DNA of 64,000 bases from a secondary endosymbiont of Ctenarytaina eucalypti (GTDB lineage Bacteria; Pseudomonadota; Gammaproteobacteria; Enterobacterales; Enterobacteriaceae). Shown one piece after another: positions 48,295-61,936 of this stretch. A program made the translations under genes and the position numbers. The stretch lies in NCBI RefSeq assembly GCF_000287335.1, contig NC_018419.1, positions 682,001 to 746,000 of the forward strand, given 5' to 3'. Each line of letters starts with the position of its first letter. The first letter of the stretch is position 1. The notes under the pieces are model-generated. The model worked only from the letters and a program-made list of their open reading frames with translations. It searched no databases and had not been told where the DNA came from.

Positions 48295-49805
48295 ATTGCC
48301 TCTCCCGAAAAATGCGAAAGAATTATACGCAGGCAGTTGTCTACTGCAAACCTACATAATACTTATTGAATAAAATAAATTTGCAACGACTGCAAACTGG
48401 CACGCTCTATTGCTCTACAATCCCAATGCTGTTACGTCTCCTAGGACGGCATCATTTTGCACAGTGCTGTGATCATCGCCATGATCTCATTTCTCTGCAC
48501 ATCATAGTTGAGCAAAATCCGATAACTATTTAGTAATTCTTTAAACCCGAAAAATGGCCCTAGAAAGGCATGATCACTGATCATAGGATAGTTTTTTTAT
48601 CATCTAGCATTACCTTCTGTGCAGTGTATGACTGTCAACTACATACATGACATGCATGTCATGTATGATCTGAGGTTGATGAATACCGCGGACCTTGCCG
48701 CGGCATAATAATTTAGTTTATTAGTTTGCTCAATAGCATTGATTGCATGAAAAAATATAGGAATCAAGAGACCTAAAATAGAAAAAGATATCTCATATTT
48801 TTCTCTATTGCTATGATATTTATCATAGAACAATATCGGCTTAAAATCAAGACGCTCTTCTGGGTTGCGGATCGTCCGTGAGGTGGGGTTTTTACTGTTT
48901 TTCTGGTTATGCGTAGGAGGCAAGAGCCTTCTAGTAGAAAACTGCCAGGTTCCTCAGGACTTCCTGATGAGACCGAAGTATTGGGTCTCCGTTCATGAAC
49001 GTGGCCTCACATTGCGCCTGCGAAATGTTTTTCGATAAAAGTTCTGAGCAACCTAATCACCGATCTACTGGTTTGGCTGTCTAATTAACCAGAAGTTTTA
49101 TTGTAGGTAGTCCATCAGGGCTGATAATCTTTTTTTAATGAGCAGTACCGTAGATCGTGGAATGAGAGTCTTTATGCAAAACTTACTCGCTTCTACTTCC
49201 AGGAAAGCGCATAAGCACCTGCGTTACCTCCTTTCAGTAATAAGTTACTTATGGAGGATTTCCGTCTGCAGCAGTCTCTAGCCGAGCCATCCTCATCGAA
49301 TGGAAACACCGATAATAACGAACTCTCCTTGCAACTGACAGTTAACGATCGCCTCCTCCTACTCTTCACCAGCAACATCGGTAGCCCCAGAGAAATAGAG
49401 CCTGTCAGTTCTTTAGGGTCTAAGACGTTAAACACGAGAAAAGCTAGTTAAGGCATGCGCTGATGAGGAAGTTACATATATTTTAGTGGCACCGTTTTTC
49501 TGGGCACTGCACTACAAAGGAGTCTGTTCCTCTTGCTAAGCGCGACCTCTTCCCTCCTTTCCATGGGCCTTTCGGGAGCCTTCCGGAGAAAACTGGTCGT
49601 TCTAGAGGACCTCATAGCGAGATCTCATCATTCATGAGCAAAACAGAATGATACATGACGAGCGAAACGCACGTTTTCATCTCCTATTATTGAAAATACC
49701 GCCCTGTCCCGATCACAGTTCACAATGATGGGATGGTTGGTGATTTGGCGTCACCGCGCTAAAGTAGGTAGAATAAACATCTTAGTCCCGGTCATGGTAT
49801 ACTGC
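48295..49805. other. Non-coding desert pyrB leader to msbA
   Basis: 1.5 kb. In E. coli ycaI and ihfB precede msbA; I see neither. A 94-codon frame on the minus strand (48639-48923) and overlapping frames near 49193-49451 have no recognisable product. It includes a 26-bp palindrome and the second copy of the peptide-like element described in the findings. Confidence 0.6.
48642..48667. repeat. 26-bp perfect palindrome
   Basis: CATACATGACATG followed at once by CATGTCATGTATG. It lies about 350 bases upstream of the pyrB leader, in otherwise unrecognisable sequence. No T-run. Confidence 0.75.
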
Positions 49806-51554
49806 ATGCTAAACGATAAAGATCTTTCCACCTGGCAGACCTTCCGTCGTCTTTGGCCGATGATCTCACCCTTCAAGACAGGTCTAATCGTCGCCGCCAT
49901 TGCCCTGATACTCAATGCTGCCAGTGATACCTTAATGCTCTCGCTACTCAAACCGCTTCTGGATGATGGATTTGGCAAGGCTAAAAGCAATATTCTAGTC
50001 TGGATGCCCTTAATGGTGATTAGCCTGATGGTACTACGTGGTGTGACCGGCTTTATCTCTAGCTATTGCGTATTCTGGGTTTCCGGAAAAGTTGTGATGC
50101 AGATGCGCCGTCGGTTATTTAATCACATGATGGATATGCCAGTGTCTTTTTTCGACCGGCAATCTACGGGTACCTTGCTTTCCCGAATTACCTACGACTC
50201 CGAACAGGTGGCTTCATCGTCTTCCGGCGCTCTGATTACCGTCATTCGTGAAGGCGCGTCAATCATCGGCCTATTCGCGATGATGTTCTATTACAGCTGG
50301 CAACTATCTCTAATCCTAGTAGTGATTGCGCCAGTGGTATCGTTTGCCATTCGACAGGTATCAAAGCGCTTCCGTCAGATTAGCAAAAGAATGCAAAACA
50401 CCATGGGGCAGGTCACTACCAGCGCCGAGCAGATGCTAAAAGGACATAAGGAAGTGCTAATTTTTGGCGGACAGAAGGTAGAAAAAGAACGTTTCAATAA
50501 CGTCAGCAACCAAATGCGCCAACAGGGCATGAAGATGGTAGCTGCATCCTCGGTCTCAGATCCAGTGATTCAATTTATCGCATCCCTGGCGATGGCCTTT
50601 GTGCTGTATGCCGCAAGTTTACCGGCAGTTATGAACACCTTGACGGCCGGTACCATGACCGTCGTATTTTCGTCAATGATCGCTCTGATGCGGCCTCTAA
50701 AATCTTTGACTAACGTCAACGCTCAGTTTCAGCGCGGTATGGCAGCTTGCCAAACGCTATTTTCTATTCTTGACATGGCTATTGCAAAGGATGAGGGCAC
50801 TATGGAAGTTGAGTGCAGTAAAGGTGATATCACCTTTCAGCACGTAACTTTTACCTACCCGGGCAAAGAGACACCCGCCCTATATGACATTAATCTCACA
50901 ATCTCTTCAGGACATACGGTAGCGCTAGTAGGGCGCTCCGGCTCCGGAAAATCAACTATTGCCAATTTACTAACACGTTTTTACGATATTCAACAAGGAG
51001 AGATTCTTCTTAATGGCAATGATTTGCGCGCTTATAAACTCGCTTCGCTTCGTCAGCAGGTAGCATTGGTTTCTCAAAATGTGCATTTGTTTAACGATAC
51101 TATCGCCAATAATATCGCTTATGCCTGTAAGGCAGGTTACTCCCTAGAGCAGATAAAGAACGCCGCTCGCATGGCCTATGCTATGGAGTTTATCGAAAAA
51201 ATGGATAGGGGACTGGACACGGTAATCGGCGAAAATGGAGTCTTGCTATCAGGCGGACAACGGCAGCGTATTGCAATCGCCCGCGCGCTTCTACGCAATT
51301 TCTCCATACTGATCTTAGACGAAGCCACCTCGGCGCTGGATTCTGAATCGGAAAGAGCCATCCAACAAGCTCTCGATGCGCTACAAAAAAATCGAACCTC
51401 CTTGGTTATCGCCCATCGTCTATCCACTATTGAAAAGGCTGATGAGATTTTAGTAGTTGAAGAGGGCAGGATTGTCGAACGAGGCAATCATAAAACACTA
51501 ATGTTCCTCCAGGGGGTTTACGCCCAACTACACAGATTACAGTGCGGTCAATGA
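49806..51554 (+). CDS. msbA: Lipid A export ATP-binding/permease protein MsbA
   Basis: ABC flippase that moves lipid A-core across the inner membrane. I start it at ATG 49806, giving 582 residues, exactly the E. coli length, with [18 protein letters not shown] against [18 protein letters not shown]; the frame is open further upstream and I see no good ribosome site. Six membrane segments are followed by the ATPase domain: Walker [10 protein letters not shown] at about 376, Q loop, signature [15 protein letters not shown] and Walker [13 protein letters not shown]. Its stop overlaps lpxK by four bases. Confidence 0.96.
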   Translation: MLNDKDLSTWQTFRRLWPMISPFKTGLIVAAIALILNAASDTLMLSLLKPLLDDGFGKAKSNILVWMPLMVISLMVLRGVTGFISSYCVFWVSGKVVMQMRRRLFNHMMDMPVSFFDRQSTGTLLSRITYDSEQVASSSSGALITVIREGASIIGLFAMMFYYSWQLSLILVVIAPVVSFAIRQVSKRFRQISKRMQNTMGQVTTSAEQMLKGHKEVLIFGGQKVEKERFNNVSNQMRQQGMKMVAASSVSDPVIQFIASLAMAFVLYAASLPAVMNTLTAGTMTVVFSSMIALMRPLKSLTNVNAQFQRGMAACQTLFSILDMAIAKDEGTMEVECSKGDITFQHVTFTYPGKETPALYDINLTISSGHTVALVGRSGSGKSTIANLLTRFYDIQQGEILLNGNDLRAYKLASLRQQVALVSQNVHLFNDTIANNIAYACKAGYSLEQIKNAARMAYAMEFIEKMDRGLDTVIGENGVLLSGGQRQRIAIARALLRNFSILILDEATSALDSESERAIQQALDALQKNRTSLVIAHRLSTIEKADEILVVEEGRIVERGNHKTLMFLQGVYAQLHRLQCGQ

Positions 51555-52582
51555 TTGCCCGTATCTGGTCCGGCACCTCGCGGCTGTATCTTCTTCTGTT
51601 ACCGTTTTCCTGGCTATATGGGTTGATAACCGCACTTATCCGTTGCAGCTACCGACGAGGTTGGCGTAAAGTTCATCGCTTTCCGCTGCCGGTTGTCGTG
51701 GTAGGCAACCTGACAGCGGGAGGAAGCGGTAAAACACCAGTGGTTCTATGGTTAGTGACACGATTACAATCGCTCGGCTGGAGGGTTGGATTGGTCTCCC
51801 GCGGCTATGGGGGGTGGACTAAAAAATACCCGCTATTACTCGATGCCACTACGACCAGTACTCAATGCGGTGATGAGCCACTCTTAATCTGGCAGCGCAC
51901 AGGGGCGCCGGTTGCAGTAGCGCCCCGACGCGCAGAAGCGGTAGCAGCGCTTCTGCGGGCACATCCCCTAGACGTGGTGATTGCCGATGACGGTTTGCAG
52001 CATTATGCACTAGGCAGGGATATTGAGTGGGTCGTCATAGATGGTGAGCGTCGGTTTGGCAATGGCTGGTTGCTCCCGGCAGGCCCTATGCGCGAATTAG
52101 CAAGCCGTCTAGAGACGGTGCAGGCGGTTATCGTCAACGGCGGTAACGCCCGTTGTGGCGAAGTGCCGATGTGGCTTGATGCTAGTGCAGCCGTCAATTT
52201 AATAACAGGTCAACGTCGCTTCCTGACTGATTTGACGCCGATTGTGGCTATGGCCGGTATTGGTTATCCACCGCGATTCTTTCAAACAGTACGAGCGGGA
52301 GGCGCGATTCCGATACGAGAGGTGGCGTTTGCTGATCATCAAGCCTACCGAAAAGAAATGCTCTACCCTCTCATTGCGCCAGATGAACAGTTGCTCATGA
52401 CCGAGAAAGACGCTGTTAAGTGCCGATCCTTCGCCCGTGAGAATTGGTGGTATCTGCCAGTCTACGCACGCCTGCCTGAGGATGCTGAGCATAATTTACT
52501 GACGCCGATTATTCAGGCTATCCAGAGCTATAATCAAGTACTCACGGCGTCGAAAAAATATGATATTCAGAGTAGGAAATAA
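51551..52582 (+). CDS. lpxK: Tetraacyldisaccharide 4'-kinase
   Basis: Phosphorylates the 4' position of the lipid A precursor. The start is ATG 51551, overlapping the msbA stop as ATGA, with [17 protein letters not shown] matching E. coli; 343 residues (E. coli 328), the extra at the C-terminus. An N-terminal membrane-associated helix is followed by the P-loop [11 protein letters not shown] at residues 52-62, VSRGYGG, DDGLQHY and TEKDAVKCR. MsbA, LpxK and KdsB together show that the organism still makes lipid A with Kdo. Confidence 0.95.
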   Translation: MIARIWSGTSRLYLLLLPFSWLYGLITALIRCSYRRGWRKVHRFPLPVVVVGNLTAGGSGKTPVVLWLVTRLQSLGWRVGLVSRGYGGWTKKYPLLLDATTTSTQCGDEPLLIWQRTGAPVAVAPRRAEAVAALLRAHPLDVVIADDGLQHYALGRDIEWVVIDGERRFGNGWLLPAGPMRELASRLETVQAVIVNGGNARCGEVPMWLDASAAVNLITGQRRFLTDLTPIVAMAGIGYPPRFFQTVRAGGAIPIREVAFADHQAYRKEMLYPLIAPDEQLLMTEKDAVKCRSFARENWWYLPVYARLPEDAEHNLLTPIIQAIQSYNQVLTASKKYDIQSRK

Positions 52583-52848
52583 AAAATATGCAGACCGGAT
52601 ACATGGGGCTAACTGCTCAATTGAATCTATAGTATCTTTTCTATTGAGAAAAATTAACTCGCAAATCTTTATTACATCTTTAAGATATTATTTAGTACGC
52701 ACATATCCTCCGTCCGCTATTCCTAAGATTATAATACATGCTATAATCAGCAAAAATATTGTCTGTCAGTGGTTCCCGTACCTGTAACACTTATGCTATT
52801 CTATCCGCTATCTTTCCTTCCCCCAAATATCTAATACTTAGAGAGATC

Positions 52849-53031
52849 ATGATTCATCGCCTATTGGCAATCGTTGCTTGCCCATGCTGTCATGGTAAGC
52901 TTGATTACAACCTAGAACGACAAGAACTTTTGTGTAAGTCTGATGCGCTGGCCTACCCCGTGCGCGACGGCGTTCCCGTACTTCTAAAGAGTAAAGCGCG
53001 TGCCATGACGGTTAGCAAGACCCATTCATGA
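52849..53031 (+). CDS. ycaR: Trm112-like small protein YcaR
   Basis: 60 residues, the E. coli length: [20 protein letters not shown], then [18 protein letters not shown]. The CPxC and later Cys belong to the Trm112/UPF0434 family; E. coli YcaR has no firmly assigned role. The start is ATG 52849 with GAGAGA upstream. It overlaps kdsB by four bases. ycaQ, which separates lpxK from ycaR in E. coli, is gone; the 266 bases between lpxK and ycaR hold nothing I recognise. Confidence 0.92.
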   Translation: MIHRLLAIVACPCCHGKLDYNLERQELLCKSDALAYPVRDGVPVLLKSKARAMTVSKTHS

Positions 53032-53783
53032 GTTTTATCGCAATTATTCCTGCCCGTTTTGCTTCCAGACGGCTGCCTGGTAAGCCATTGGCTGACATTA
53101 ATGGTAAACCTATGGTGGTGCGTGTCATGGAACGCGCGAAAGCCTCTGGTGCAGATCGGGTCATTGTAGCTGCCGATCATGCCGACGTGGTCAAGGCAGT
53201 TGAGCGGGCCGGCGGAGAAGTCTGCCTAACACGGGGAAATTATCAGTTTGGCACTCAGCGTCTACAAGAGGTCGTTGACAGATATGACGTTCCTGACGAT
53301 CAGGTCATCGTCAATGTTCAGGGGGATGAACCACTCATTCCACCTACGCTTATCAGTCAGGTGGTCGAGAATCTGGCGAGCACCGATGCGAGCATGACCA
53401 CCTTGGCAGTGCCTATCACCACGTCGGAAGAGGCATTTAACCAAAACGCGGTTAAAGTAGTCGTCAGTTCGCAAGGTTATGCTCTGTATTTTTCACGCGC
53501 CACAATTCCTTGGAATCATTCTGGATTCGCCTGTGGTCGTGACCACCTGTCCCATTTTCTACTGCGTCATATTGGTCTTTATGCTTATCGCGCTGACTTT
53601 ATTCGTCGCTATGTTAGATGGTCGGCCAGTCCTCTGGAGAAGATAGAAAGCCTTGAACAGCTCCGTGTCTTATGGCATGGAGAGAAAATACATGTTGCGA
53701 TGGCAAGCGTTGAGTCTTTCATAGGCGTGGATACGATGGAAGCGTTGACACAGGTTCGTTTGCTACAGAAGCAACTGGGATAG
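53028..53783 (+). CDS. kdsB: 3-deoxy-manno-octulosonate cytidylyltransferase
   Basis: Activates Kdo as CMP-Kdo for the LPS inner core. The product has 251 residues (E. coli 248). The nucleotide-binding [18 protein letters not shown] is at residues 7-24, then [12 protein letters not shown] with the metal-binding Asp, [22 protein letters not shown] and [13 protein letters not shown]. It overlaps ycaR and is probably co-transcribed with it. Confidence 0.96.
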   Translation: MSFIAIIPARFASRRLPGKPLADINGKPMVVRVMERAKASGADRVIVAADHADVVKAVERAGGEVCLTRGNYQFGTQRLQEVVDRYDVPDDQVIVNVQGDEPLIPPTLISQVVENLASTDASMTTLAVPITTSEEAFNQNAVKVVVSSQGYALYFSRATIPWNHSGFACGRDHLSHFLLRHIGLYAYRADFIRRYVRWSASPLEKIESLEQLRVLWHGEKIHVAMASVESFIGVDTMEALTQVRLLQKQLG

Positions 53784-54987
53784 GTTGTCTGTCAGGCGCG
53801 GGAATTTCTTGAGATTTCCCTTAGCGAAAATACAACCTTAGCTTCAGGGGACAGCATGTCATCATTGCGCTTAATATCACAGCATCGCCTGACTTCCTCT
53901 CGATGAGAGCTGAAAAACATCTTTGATTTAGTATCATCTTGTCTCAGAGTCAGCGCTATCTCATCAAAAAAATCGCTAGATGACGCGCAGGAGATATGGA
54001 TCAATAATAAAGTGACGGGGCAGGCTTCATGTAATATTAGGCTGGTAAAACCACATTCAACACCCTCCCTGAACTCAAAATAAATCTCACTTCAACATCA
54101 ATAGGATGTGTATACACTCTTGTTTGCGTTCTGAGGCTCGTCGGGACATCTGCCCTCAACATTATAGTAGTAATGCTCATCCCGCATGATAATCACCAGA
54201 CTCAAACGGCTCATCATAAGTAGTTTAAACCAGAAAATAACACTTTCAAATAATCCGTAGGCAGATAAAAAATCAGCTATTGTTTTTTCTAGACGTTATG
54301 AACGTTGCTAGTTACATGCTGATTATCAATTGCATTGTAACGCTTATACTTGGAAACTGGTCAATATTAAACTAGAGGGTGATAAGCAGCTGTATTTTCT
54401 TCTTCAAACAATAACTCAGAAAAGCAGAGCCTATCGGCATCGCCCTCAGCCGACATTGCTCGAATTTTCTAGTTAATCGACTTTATCACAAAGCAGGTGA
54501 ATTCTGTGCATGAGTGATGCTTCTGTACGATACATTATCATAGACACTTTTATACTATGCCTCTTTCTACTTGCAACTGGCGCCTCAACCATAATACTCT
54601 GCATTTTCAACATTATCCAGAACTGCATGAATAATGTTACTGTGTAATAACGTTTATATCGGATATGTATTATACTCTCTTTAGGTTTTTTCAACAAAAC
54701 ACGCTCCGACCATTTGAGCACGGCGGTGTGTGAGGGCTAATCTGTAAGAAAAAAGTTAGTCGTCTTAAGCTTTGACCTGCACCATAAGACCTATGAATTG
54801 ATATGCATGCAGCAAACTGCAAAATAATATCTTTACCTGAGGTTTTTATATCTCAACATGCCGGGTAGAATGCTGAATTTATCATATATCGATTAGTCTC
54901 CCCCTAGTTCGTGCTCAACGATATATTCATATTGAATATTTCACTAGATATTTTTCTTCATTGTTTCTGCTTCGTCCGCCTCAATGA
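53784..54987. other. Non-coding desert kdsB-ligA
   Basis: 1.2 kb between convergent genes. Short frames of 70-82 codons on the minus strand show no known family. An imperfect GGGAA/TTCCC stem follows kdsB near 53800-53821. Synteny with E. coli breaks here. Confidence 0.6.
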
Positions 54988-57021
<2,034 letters not shown>

Positions 57022-57171
57022 TCAGAAAAAACCCCGTAAGCGGAAGTAGGGCAGTTATAACTATTGCAAGAGTCATAAACCTAATAAGCATAGTTTTAAG
57101 CAGTAGAAAAAGATGACTCAATAGCAACTTCGGATGGAGTTGTTCGCAAACATATCTTTGCAATACAGAAC

Positions 57172-58140
57172 TCAGTTGCTAGAAGCATAAACGTTTAGTG
57201 CCCGAAGAATTCGCTTTTTATACTCGTCAAGTGTCTTCGAGGTTATCATGCGACGGTGATCGTCAAGCACGAACCCTCCGAAATCATCAGCGATACACTG
57301 CGAGGCTTCCACCATTAACTTGAAGTTCTGATGAGCATCGCTATACCCTGGCACCTTCATGAATATGGAAATACCAGGAGTCATAAAAGAAGCCATATCT
57401 TCAAGATAAAAAAAACCGGGTTTTACCATGTTTGCCAGACTGAACAGTACTGGCCCGCCGCCTATGGTATTAGAGTAGCGGTGAAAAATATTCATCTCCC
57501 CGAACTGAAAACCGGCTTGGCCCACGCTTTTCAGCAATTGCTCCCCGCCTAACACCTTGCCGTTTTGGGCGGTGACATGCAGCACCAGGACTATTTCTTT
57601 TTCCGGCACCTTCAACGCTGCACTCTCTTTTGCTTCGATGGATTCAAATTCAGGCGAAGGGAGCACAGACCCATAATAGTTCTTTGACCCAGAATGGCAG
57701 CGTGGCGCCACCTGTGAGTGAGCCGGCGTATAACAATCAGGTTTGTGGATTGTCAGCATCAGGGTATGAGGTCTATCTGCACTGCATGCCGATTTTCTGA
57801 AATCGGCATTGAGAGGAGGATCGATCTCTTCATCCGGCGTTGTTGCCTCATAGGACGGGGAAGAGCAAGCAGTGAGACCTGAAAAGCGCGAGGCATCGAT
57901 ACGTTCATCATTCACATCGTCGAGATAACAGACTCGCGAAAGTCGGGCTCTACTTAACTGCTCATTGCGTTCAGACTTTATCGACTCGCTCTGATGCTGA
58001 GGTTCTATTTTTAGTCGTTTGGCCAAGGGCTCGCGAAAAACCGTTAGCTTCTCTTTACGGTTTATCCAAAGAGCGTATAACAGTAGCGCTGCAATCGTCA
58101 CTGCAACCGCCACGATTAAAATCAGACGCAAATTATGCAT
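57172..58140 (-). CDS. zipA: Cell division protein ZipA
   Basis: Inner-membrane anchor of FtsZ. The start at 58140 gives [21 protein letters not shown], like the membrane anchor MMQDLRLILII of E. coli (322 against 328 residues); an ATG at 58149 is possible. After the anchor comes a charged, low-complexity linker that is less Pro/Gln-rich than in E. coli, and the FtsZ-binding domain with [40 protein letters not shown] and FVLDDHRRM. ligA follows after 156 bases. Keeping zipA shows that FtsZ-based division persists. Confidence 0.94.
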   Translation of the reverse strand: MHNLRLILIVAVAVTIAALLLYALWINRKEKLTVFREPLAKRLKIEPQHQSESIKSERNEQLSRARLSRVCYLDDVNDERIDASRFSGLTACSSPSYEATTPDEEIDPPLNADFRKSACSADRPHTLMLTIHKPDCYTPAHSQVAPRCHSGSKNYYGSVLPSPEFESIEAKESAALKVPEKEIVLVLHVTAQNGKVLGGEQLLKSVGQAGFQFGEMNIFHRYSNTIGGGPVLFSLANMVKPGFFYLEDMASFMTPGISIFMKVPGYSDAHQNFKLMVEASQCIADDFGGFVLDDHRRMITSKTLDEYKKRILRALNVYASSN

Positions 58141-59605
58141 CGTTTTCATCTCAGCTATTCTAATTAATGTTGATTGCACATTGCTATAGTCAAAACTATG
58201 TAGTATCTCAAATATATTGTCACTAGTACGGAAGTGCAAGTCTATCAATGCTCTTTTTAAAAAAAAGCATTGTGCGATTCATTTTTTCTAGTTTTCCAGA
58301 TTTAGCGGGGAGGTTTTAGATAAAACCGATCTGCTAGAAATTGCGCATAAAATTCTTACATCATCAAGCAATAGATACTGTTATTTATTTATATTGACTC
58401 GATATAAAATAGTTGCATAAATTAAAGTATGTAATTTATTGATCTATGCTAACGTTACTATTATGCTATGCGGACGGTCTTTAGCATATCTAACGTTATA
58501 TTTCTTAATAAATTAAATTCCTTTCATAGGCTCACTCATCTTAGTCTTGACTATCATGCATTATGCGATGCTCATACAAAATATTGTGAACTAAACGAAA
58601 GCGTATTTAAACGGCAAGCGTCTATGGGTGCCGACTGATTATTTTAGATATCATGAATGTTAATTAGAGCCTATTTTCAAGCACGTATTAAGTTTTATCA
58701 TTATGCAATGGTTTCATCTTTTGTTACTAGTAACTGCGGGATAAGAATCTTCATGATGTACGATTGAATAATCAAGAATTATGCTGCTATTGTTTGGGAA
58801 GACCGTATATTCATCAGTGCTAACTGCATGATTATCATTGATAGATGAATATCTATTCACTGTACTATAACAGTGCATGCAGTCTACTGACTTCTCTGCT
58901 CGTTATCAGAGAAGGTTATTTTTTAATATACAACCAAGCATCTGCTTGATAATGCAGCCCAAGTAAGGGTGGTGGTAACAATAATAAAAACGCTGACTGA
59001 GTCAGATGCTGATAACAGAACTGCCATAGAACGTTGCATTCCGCAATAGTCAACCTGATAAAGGATAACACTTTTATCCCTACCGTATTCGAGCATAGCG
59101 TGTTATTGTGCGTCCTCTCTTCATTACTGGATCGTAACCCAGGTTTTCTGATACCACATCACTCGTCATATCATCATACACTAATTTTTTCATACATATT
59201 TTTAATATGAACAATGAAGGGTGGACGAGCAACCGTTTTGCTTTGAGCACCTACATTGCATGTCTTTTTTGCCATTTCGGTATATTAAATACCATACATG
59301 CCTGACTGAGTCTAACTGGCACTAATAAAGTGAGAATGACGTGAATTAATCTTCGCTATACTATTCTGCTGTAATTTTACTAGAAATAGCACTAAAATTA
59401 TCACGGATAACATGAACCTTTACAATGATTTATTTTTATTTCTTAGCAATCCAGCACCACTCTCATACATATGTTTCATAATCAAACATTACCCGCTCAT
59501 ACAAGCGAGTATATTTACTTTCATAGTGCTAGAAGCATTAAGCATTAAATGTCTCTCCCTATTTTCGGGATACCATTAGGGTGGCATGCGTAGATAACGA
59601 TGAGA
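58141..59605. other. Non-coding desert zipA-hspQ
   Basis: 1.5 kb. In E. coli cysZ, cysK and the pts genes diverge from zipA; none is recognisable. A hairpin followed by a T-run at 58891-58924 looks like a terminator without a gene. Confidence 0.6.
58891..58924 (+). terminator. Orphan terminator-like hairpin
   Basis: Perfect 8-bp stem CTTCTCTG / CAGAGAAG with loop CTCGTTAT, followed by GTTATTTTTT on the plus strand. No reading frame lies upstream on that strand, so it is probably the fossil terminator of an erased gene. Confidence 0.55.
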
Positions 59606-59923
59606 TTAATTTCTTAGACGAGGCGCCTGCAGTTGTAGACGGATAGATTCAGCCAACTCATCGAGCGTTGGCTGTTCAGGATGAACGGGAAAAGATTCAT
59701 AGCCCAGCTGCGCTTCTGCAAGATAGGTATGAACTGGTTTTCCCTCCTCATTTTCCATTACGACATGATACCAAGGAGCTGCACGAAGACTATCGTCAGC
59801 TGCTATGTCATCCAGCGAAGGCTTCTCTAGGGAGTATTCCGGGTCTATATCTATAATGACCCCCAGGTAACCCAGCAGCTTATGCCGGACCTGCTGTCCT
59901 ATGCCAAATTTGCTGGCAATCAT
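59606..59923 (-). CDS. hspQ: Heat shock protein HspQ (YccV)
   Basis: Small hemimethylated-DNA-binding-type protein, reported in E. coli to act as a specificity factor for Lon. The 105 residues equal the E. coli length: [20 protein letters not shown] at the N-terminus, then [11 protein letters not shown]-type core (here [18 protein letters not shown]), [10 protein letters not shown] and LQAPRLRN at the end. It is isolated from its usual neighbours and divergent from dolP. Confidence 0.94.
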   Translation of the reverse strand: MIASKFGIGQQVRHKLLGYLGVIIDIDPEYSLEKPSLDDIAADDSLRAAPWYHVVMENEEGKPVHTYLAEAQLGYESFPVHPEQPTLDELAESIRLQLQAPRLRN

Positions 59924-60289
59924 GAGACCTCCAGTAAAAAGTATGCCAAAGACCTAATATGTGGGGAGGCGCCCTGGAATACAAGCATAAAGAACATATA
60001 TTTAGCTGATTCGGCACGTAAACTCATACAACCAACAGAATCAAGGGGTGTGCATACATCAGAAATTGATCACGATTGCATGCCCGGTAAGGCTAATTTT
60101 TGGCCTATGCAGAAACTGTTAGGAATGGTAAATAAAGCCCTATCGCCTAACAAGAGTACTACTAGTAGTGAATGCGTCAAAAAATATACTTTTAAAAAAA
60201 GCTACGATGCATATGTTCATCGTAAAAGATCTATGTGATTTGAGAGATACACAACCTTTCCCCTAATTTAAGACGATACAGGAGGCAAG
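59924..60289. other. Intergenic region hspQ-dolP
   Basis: 366 bases between divergent genes; must hold both promoters. A 118-codon plus-strand frame (59882-60238) begins inside hspQ on the other strand and looks spurious. AGGAGG at about 60281 is the dolP ribosome site. Confidence 0.55.
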
Positions 60290-60865
60290 ATGAAGGTTCA
60301 TATGTTATCAATCCTGCTGTGTGCCGTTGTAAGTCTGCAAGGCTGCGTCAGCGCGGTAGTGATTGGAACTACGGTTGTGGCTACCAAAACCTCGGTTGAT
60401 CGTCGCACTATCGGCACCCAGGTCGATGACAGCACGCTTGAAGCTCGCATCGCTAATGCGCTGGCGAAAGATCAGTTTATAAATAAAAACAATCGCGTCA
60501 TCAATACCGTATATCAGGGTAAAGTCCTTCTTACTGGCCAGGCACCGACCCCCGTGATTGCCGCTCGCGCCAGGAAAATTGCGATAGGCGTCGATGGCAC
60601 CAATGAGGTCTATAACGCAATCCGTCGGGGGAAGCCGGTATCGCTTGGCCGTGCGTCACTAGATGCTTGGATAACCACCAAGGTCTTTTCAAAGCTACTG
60701 GTCAGCGACGCAGTCAAGTCTTGCAATGTAAAGGTGATCACAGAAAATAGTGAAGTGTTCTTACTAGGGCTCGTAACGCATGCTGAAGGAAAAACTGCTG
60801 CTAACATCGCCAGTAAGGTGACTGGGGTGAAACATGTCTATACTGCCTTCACCTATTTGAAATAA
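60290..60865 (+). CDS. dolP: Outer-membrane BON-domain lipoprotein DolP (YraP)
   Basis: Outer-membrane lipoprotein that supports envelope integrity and BAM function in E. coli. The 191 residues equal the E. coli length. The signal peptide ends in the lipobox LQGC with Cys at residue 19. Two BON domains follow: TQVDDSTLEARIANALAKD with YQGKVLLTGQAP and VDGTNEVYNAIR, then LDAWITTKVFSKLL with NSEVFLLGLVT and TGVKHVYTAFTY. An AGGAGGC ribosome site precedes it. The context (hspQ on one side, nadD on the other) differs from E. coli, where diaA precedes it. Confidence 0.94.
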   Translation: MKVHMLSILLCAVVSLQGCVSAVVIGTTVVATKTSVDRRTIGTQVDDSTLEARIANALAKDQFINKNNRVINTVYQGKVLLTGQAPTPVIAARARKIAIGVDGTNEVYNAIRRGKPVSLGRASLDAWITTKVFSKLLVSDAVKSCNVKVITENSEVFLLGLVTHAEGKTAANIASKVTGVKHVYTAFTYLK

Positions 60866-61279
60866 CAGTAATTTAAAAAGACCGATATTCAGCTAAGGCT
60901 GAGGATCGCGGTTCATTCAAGGCTTATCACCTCTAATTCAGAAGCACATCTTTCGTACAATTTGGCTTTACCATTAAGAGGGGTCAGGGATATAGAGTCT
61001 TAAGAACTACTCTAAGAAAAGACTAGAAGGGGTATGTAAAACCCCTCCTCTATGGCAAATATGCCGATCTCTGAATCCATAAATATCGAGGTATGTGGTC
61101 ACACATGCATGTGTTGAATGACTAAAAAATATAGCAATCATCACGGCGATAAGACTGCGTAAAAATGTTCAGCAGCACTCACACGATTACATTATATAGC
61201 AAACAATCCCTCTATGGCACGGATGTTAAAAATTCTAATGTCTTACATAACATTCCCACAGTATGTGTGTTCTCTATAG
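60866..61279. other. Intergenic region dolP-nadD
   Basis: 414 bases between convergent genes. A short stem AGGGGT / ACCCCT at about 61028-61046 could act as a weak terminator; no T-run. No gene seen. Confidence 0.5.
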
Positions 61280-61936
61280 CTAGCGGTATAACCCCTGTTC
61301 ATGAATATACAGGCATACTGAAGAGGGAAGCAGACCATCACAGGCTCTTCCTTGCCGGTAACGCGCCCGAATGTCGCTGGCGGAAATCGAAAATATTGGC
61401 GTCGAAGGGCAATAAATCATTCCTGAAGGCTGTTGATATAGTGCCTGCGGATTCCGGGTTAAGCGGCTAGTAAGCCAATAATTATCGCCCTCACCGCTAT
61501 TCATCAGGTCGTTATGGTGAGGACGGAGACACACTAGAATATGACAAAGGTCTAACAGTGCTAAACCACGGTGCCATTGAGGCAGGGTCTGCAGCGAGTC
61601 TTCCCCGATAATAAAGCCCAGCGTTGCGTTAGGACCATATTCTCCCCTCAGATCTTCAAACGTATCTACTGTCCAGGACGGTATTGGGCGACGTATTTCA
61701 CGATCATCAAGACTAAAGAGCGTGCCAGGAAGCTCGGCAATTGCTAGGCGCGCCATTGACAACCGCTGATATGCCGACGCTACCGGCTGTGGCCGGTGCG
61801 GTGGTACATGGTTCGGCAGGAGGATAACTTTCTGTAGGTTGACAAGCCGTGCTAGTGCAATCACGGGCAAAAGATGGCCGTAGTGAATGGGATCGAAGGT
61901 GCCGCCGTAAAAAGCGCGCAGAGTGCCGTTAGTCAT
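61280..61936 (-). CDS. nadD: Nicotinate-nucleotide adenylyltransferase
   Basis: Adenylates nicotinate mononucleotide in NAD synthesis. I start it at ATG 61936 (218 residues; E. coli 213), overlapping the holA end by eight bases; an upstream ATG in the frame lies well inside holA. The nucleotidyltransferase motif GGTFDPIHYGH is at residues 11-21, then LLPNHVPPHRPQP, GFIIGEDSLQTLPQWH and the C-terminal ISASDIRARYRQG. It ends the leuS-lptE-holA-nadD operon. Confidence 0.95.
   Translation of the reverse strand: MTNGTLRAFYGGTFDPIHYGHLLPVIALARLVNLQKVILLPNHVPPHRPQPVASAYQRLSMARLAIAELPGTLFSLDDREIRRPIPSWTVDTFEDLRGEYGPNATLGFIIGEDSLQTLPQWHRGLALLDLCHILVCLRPHHNDLMNSGEGDNYWLTSRLTRNPQALYQQPSGMIYCPSTPIFSISASDIRARYRQGRACDGLLPSSVCLYIHEQGLYR

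Noticed and set aside
48639-48923. 94-codon frame on the minus strand, reading MPPTHNQKNSKNPTS at its start
   Set aside because: No known family, no clear ribosome site, and its end lies inside the 26-bp palindrome; frames of this length occur by chance in these deserts.
59882-60238. 118-codon plus-strand frame between hspQ and dolP
   Set aside because: It begins inside hspQ on the opposite strand, has no recognisable motif and would cover the divergent promoters; most likely a shadow.
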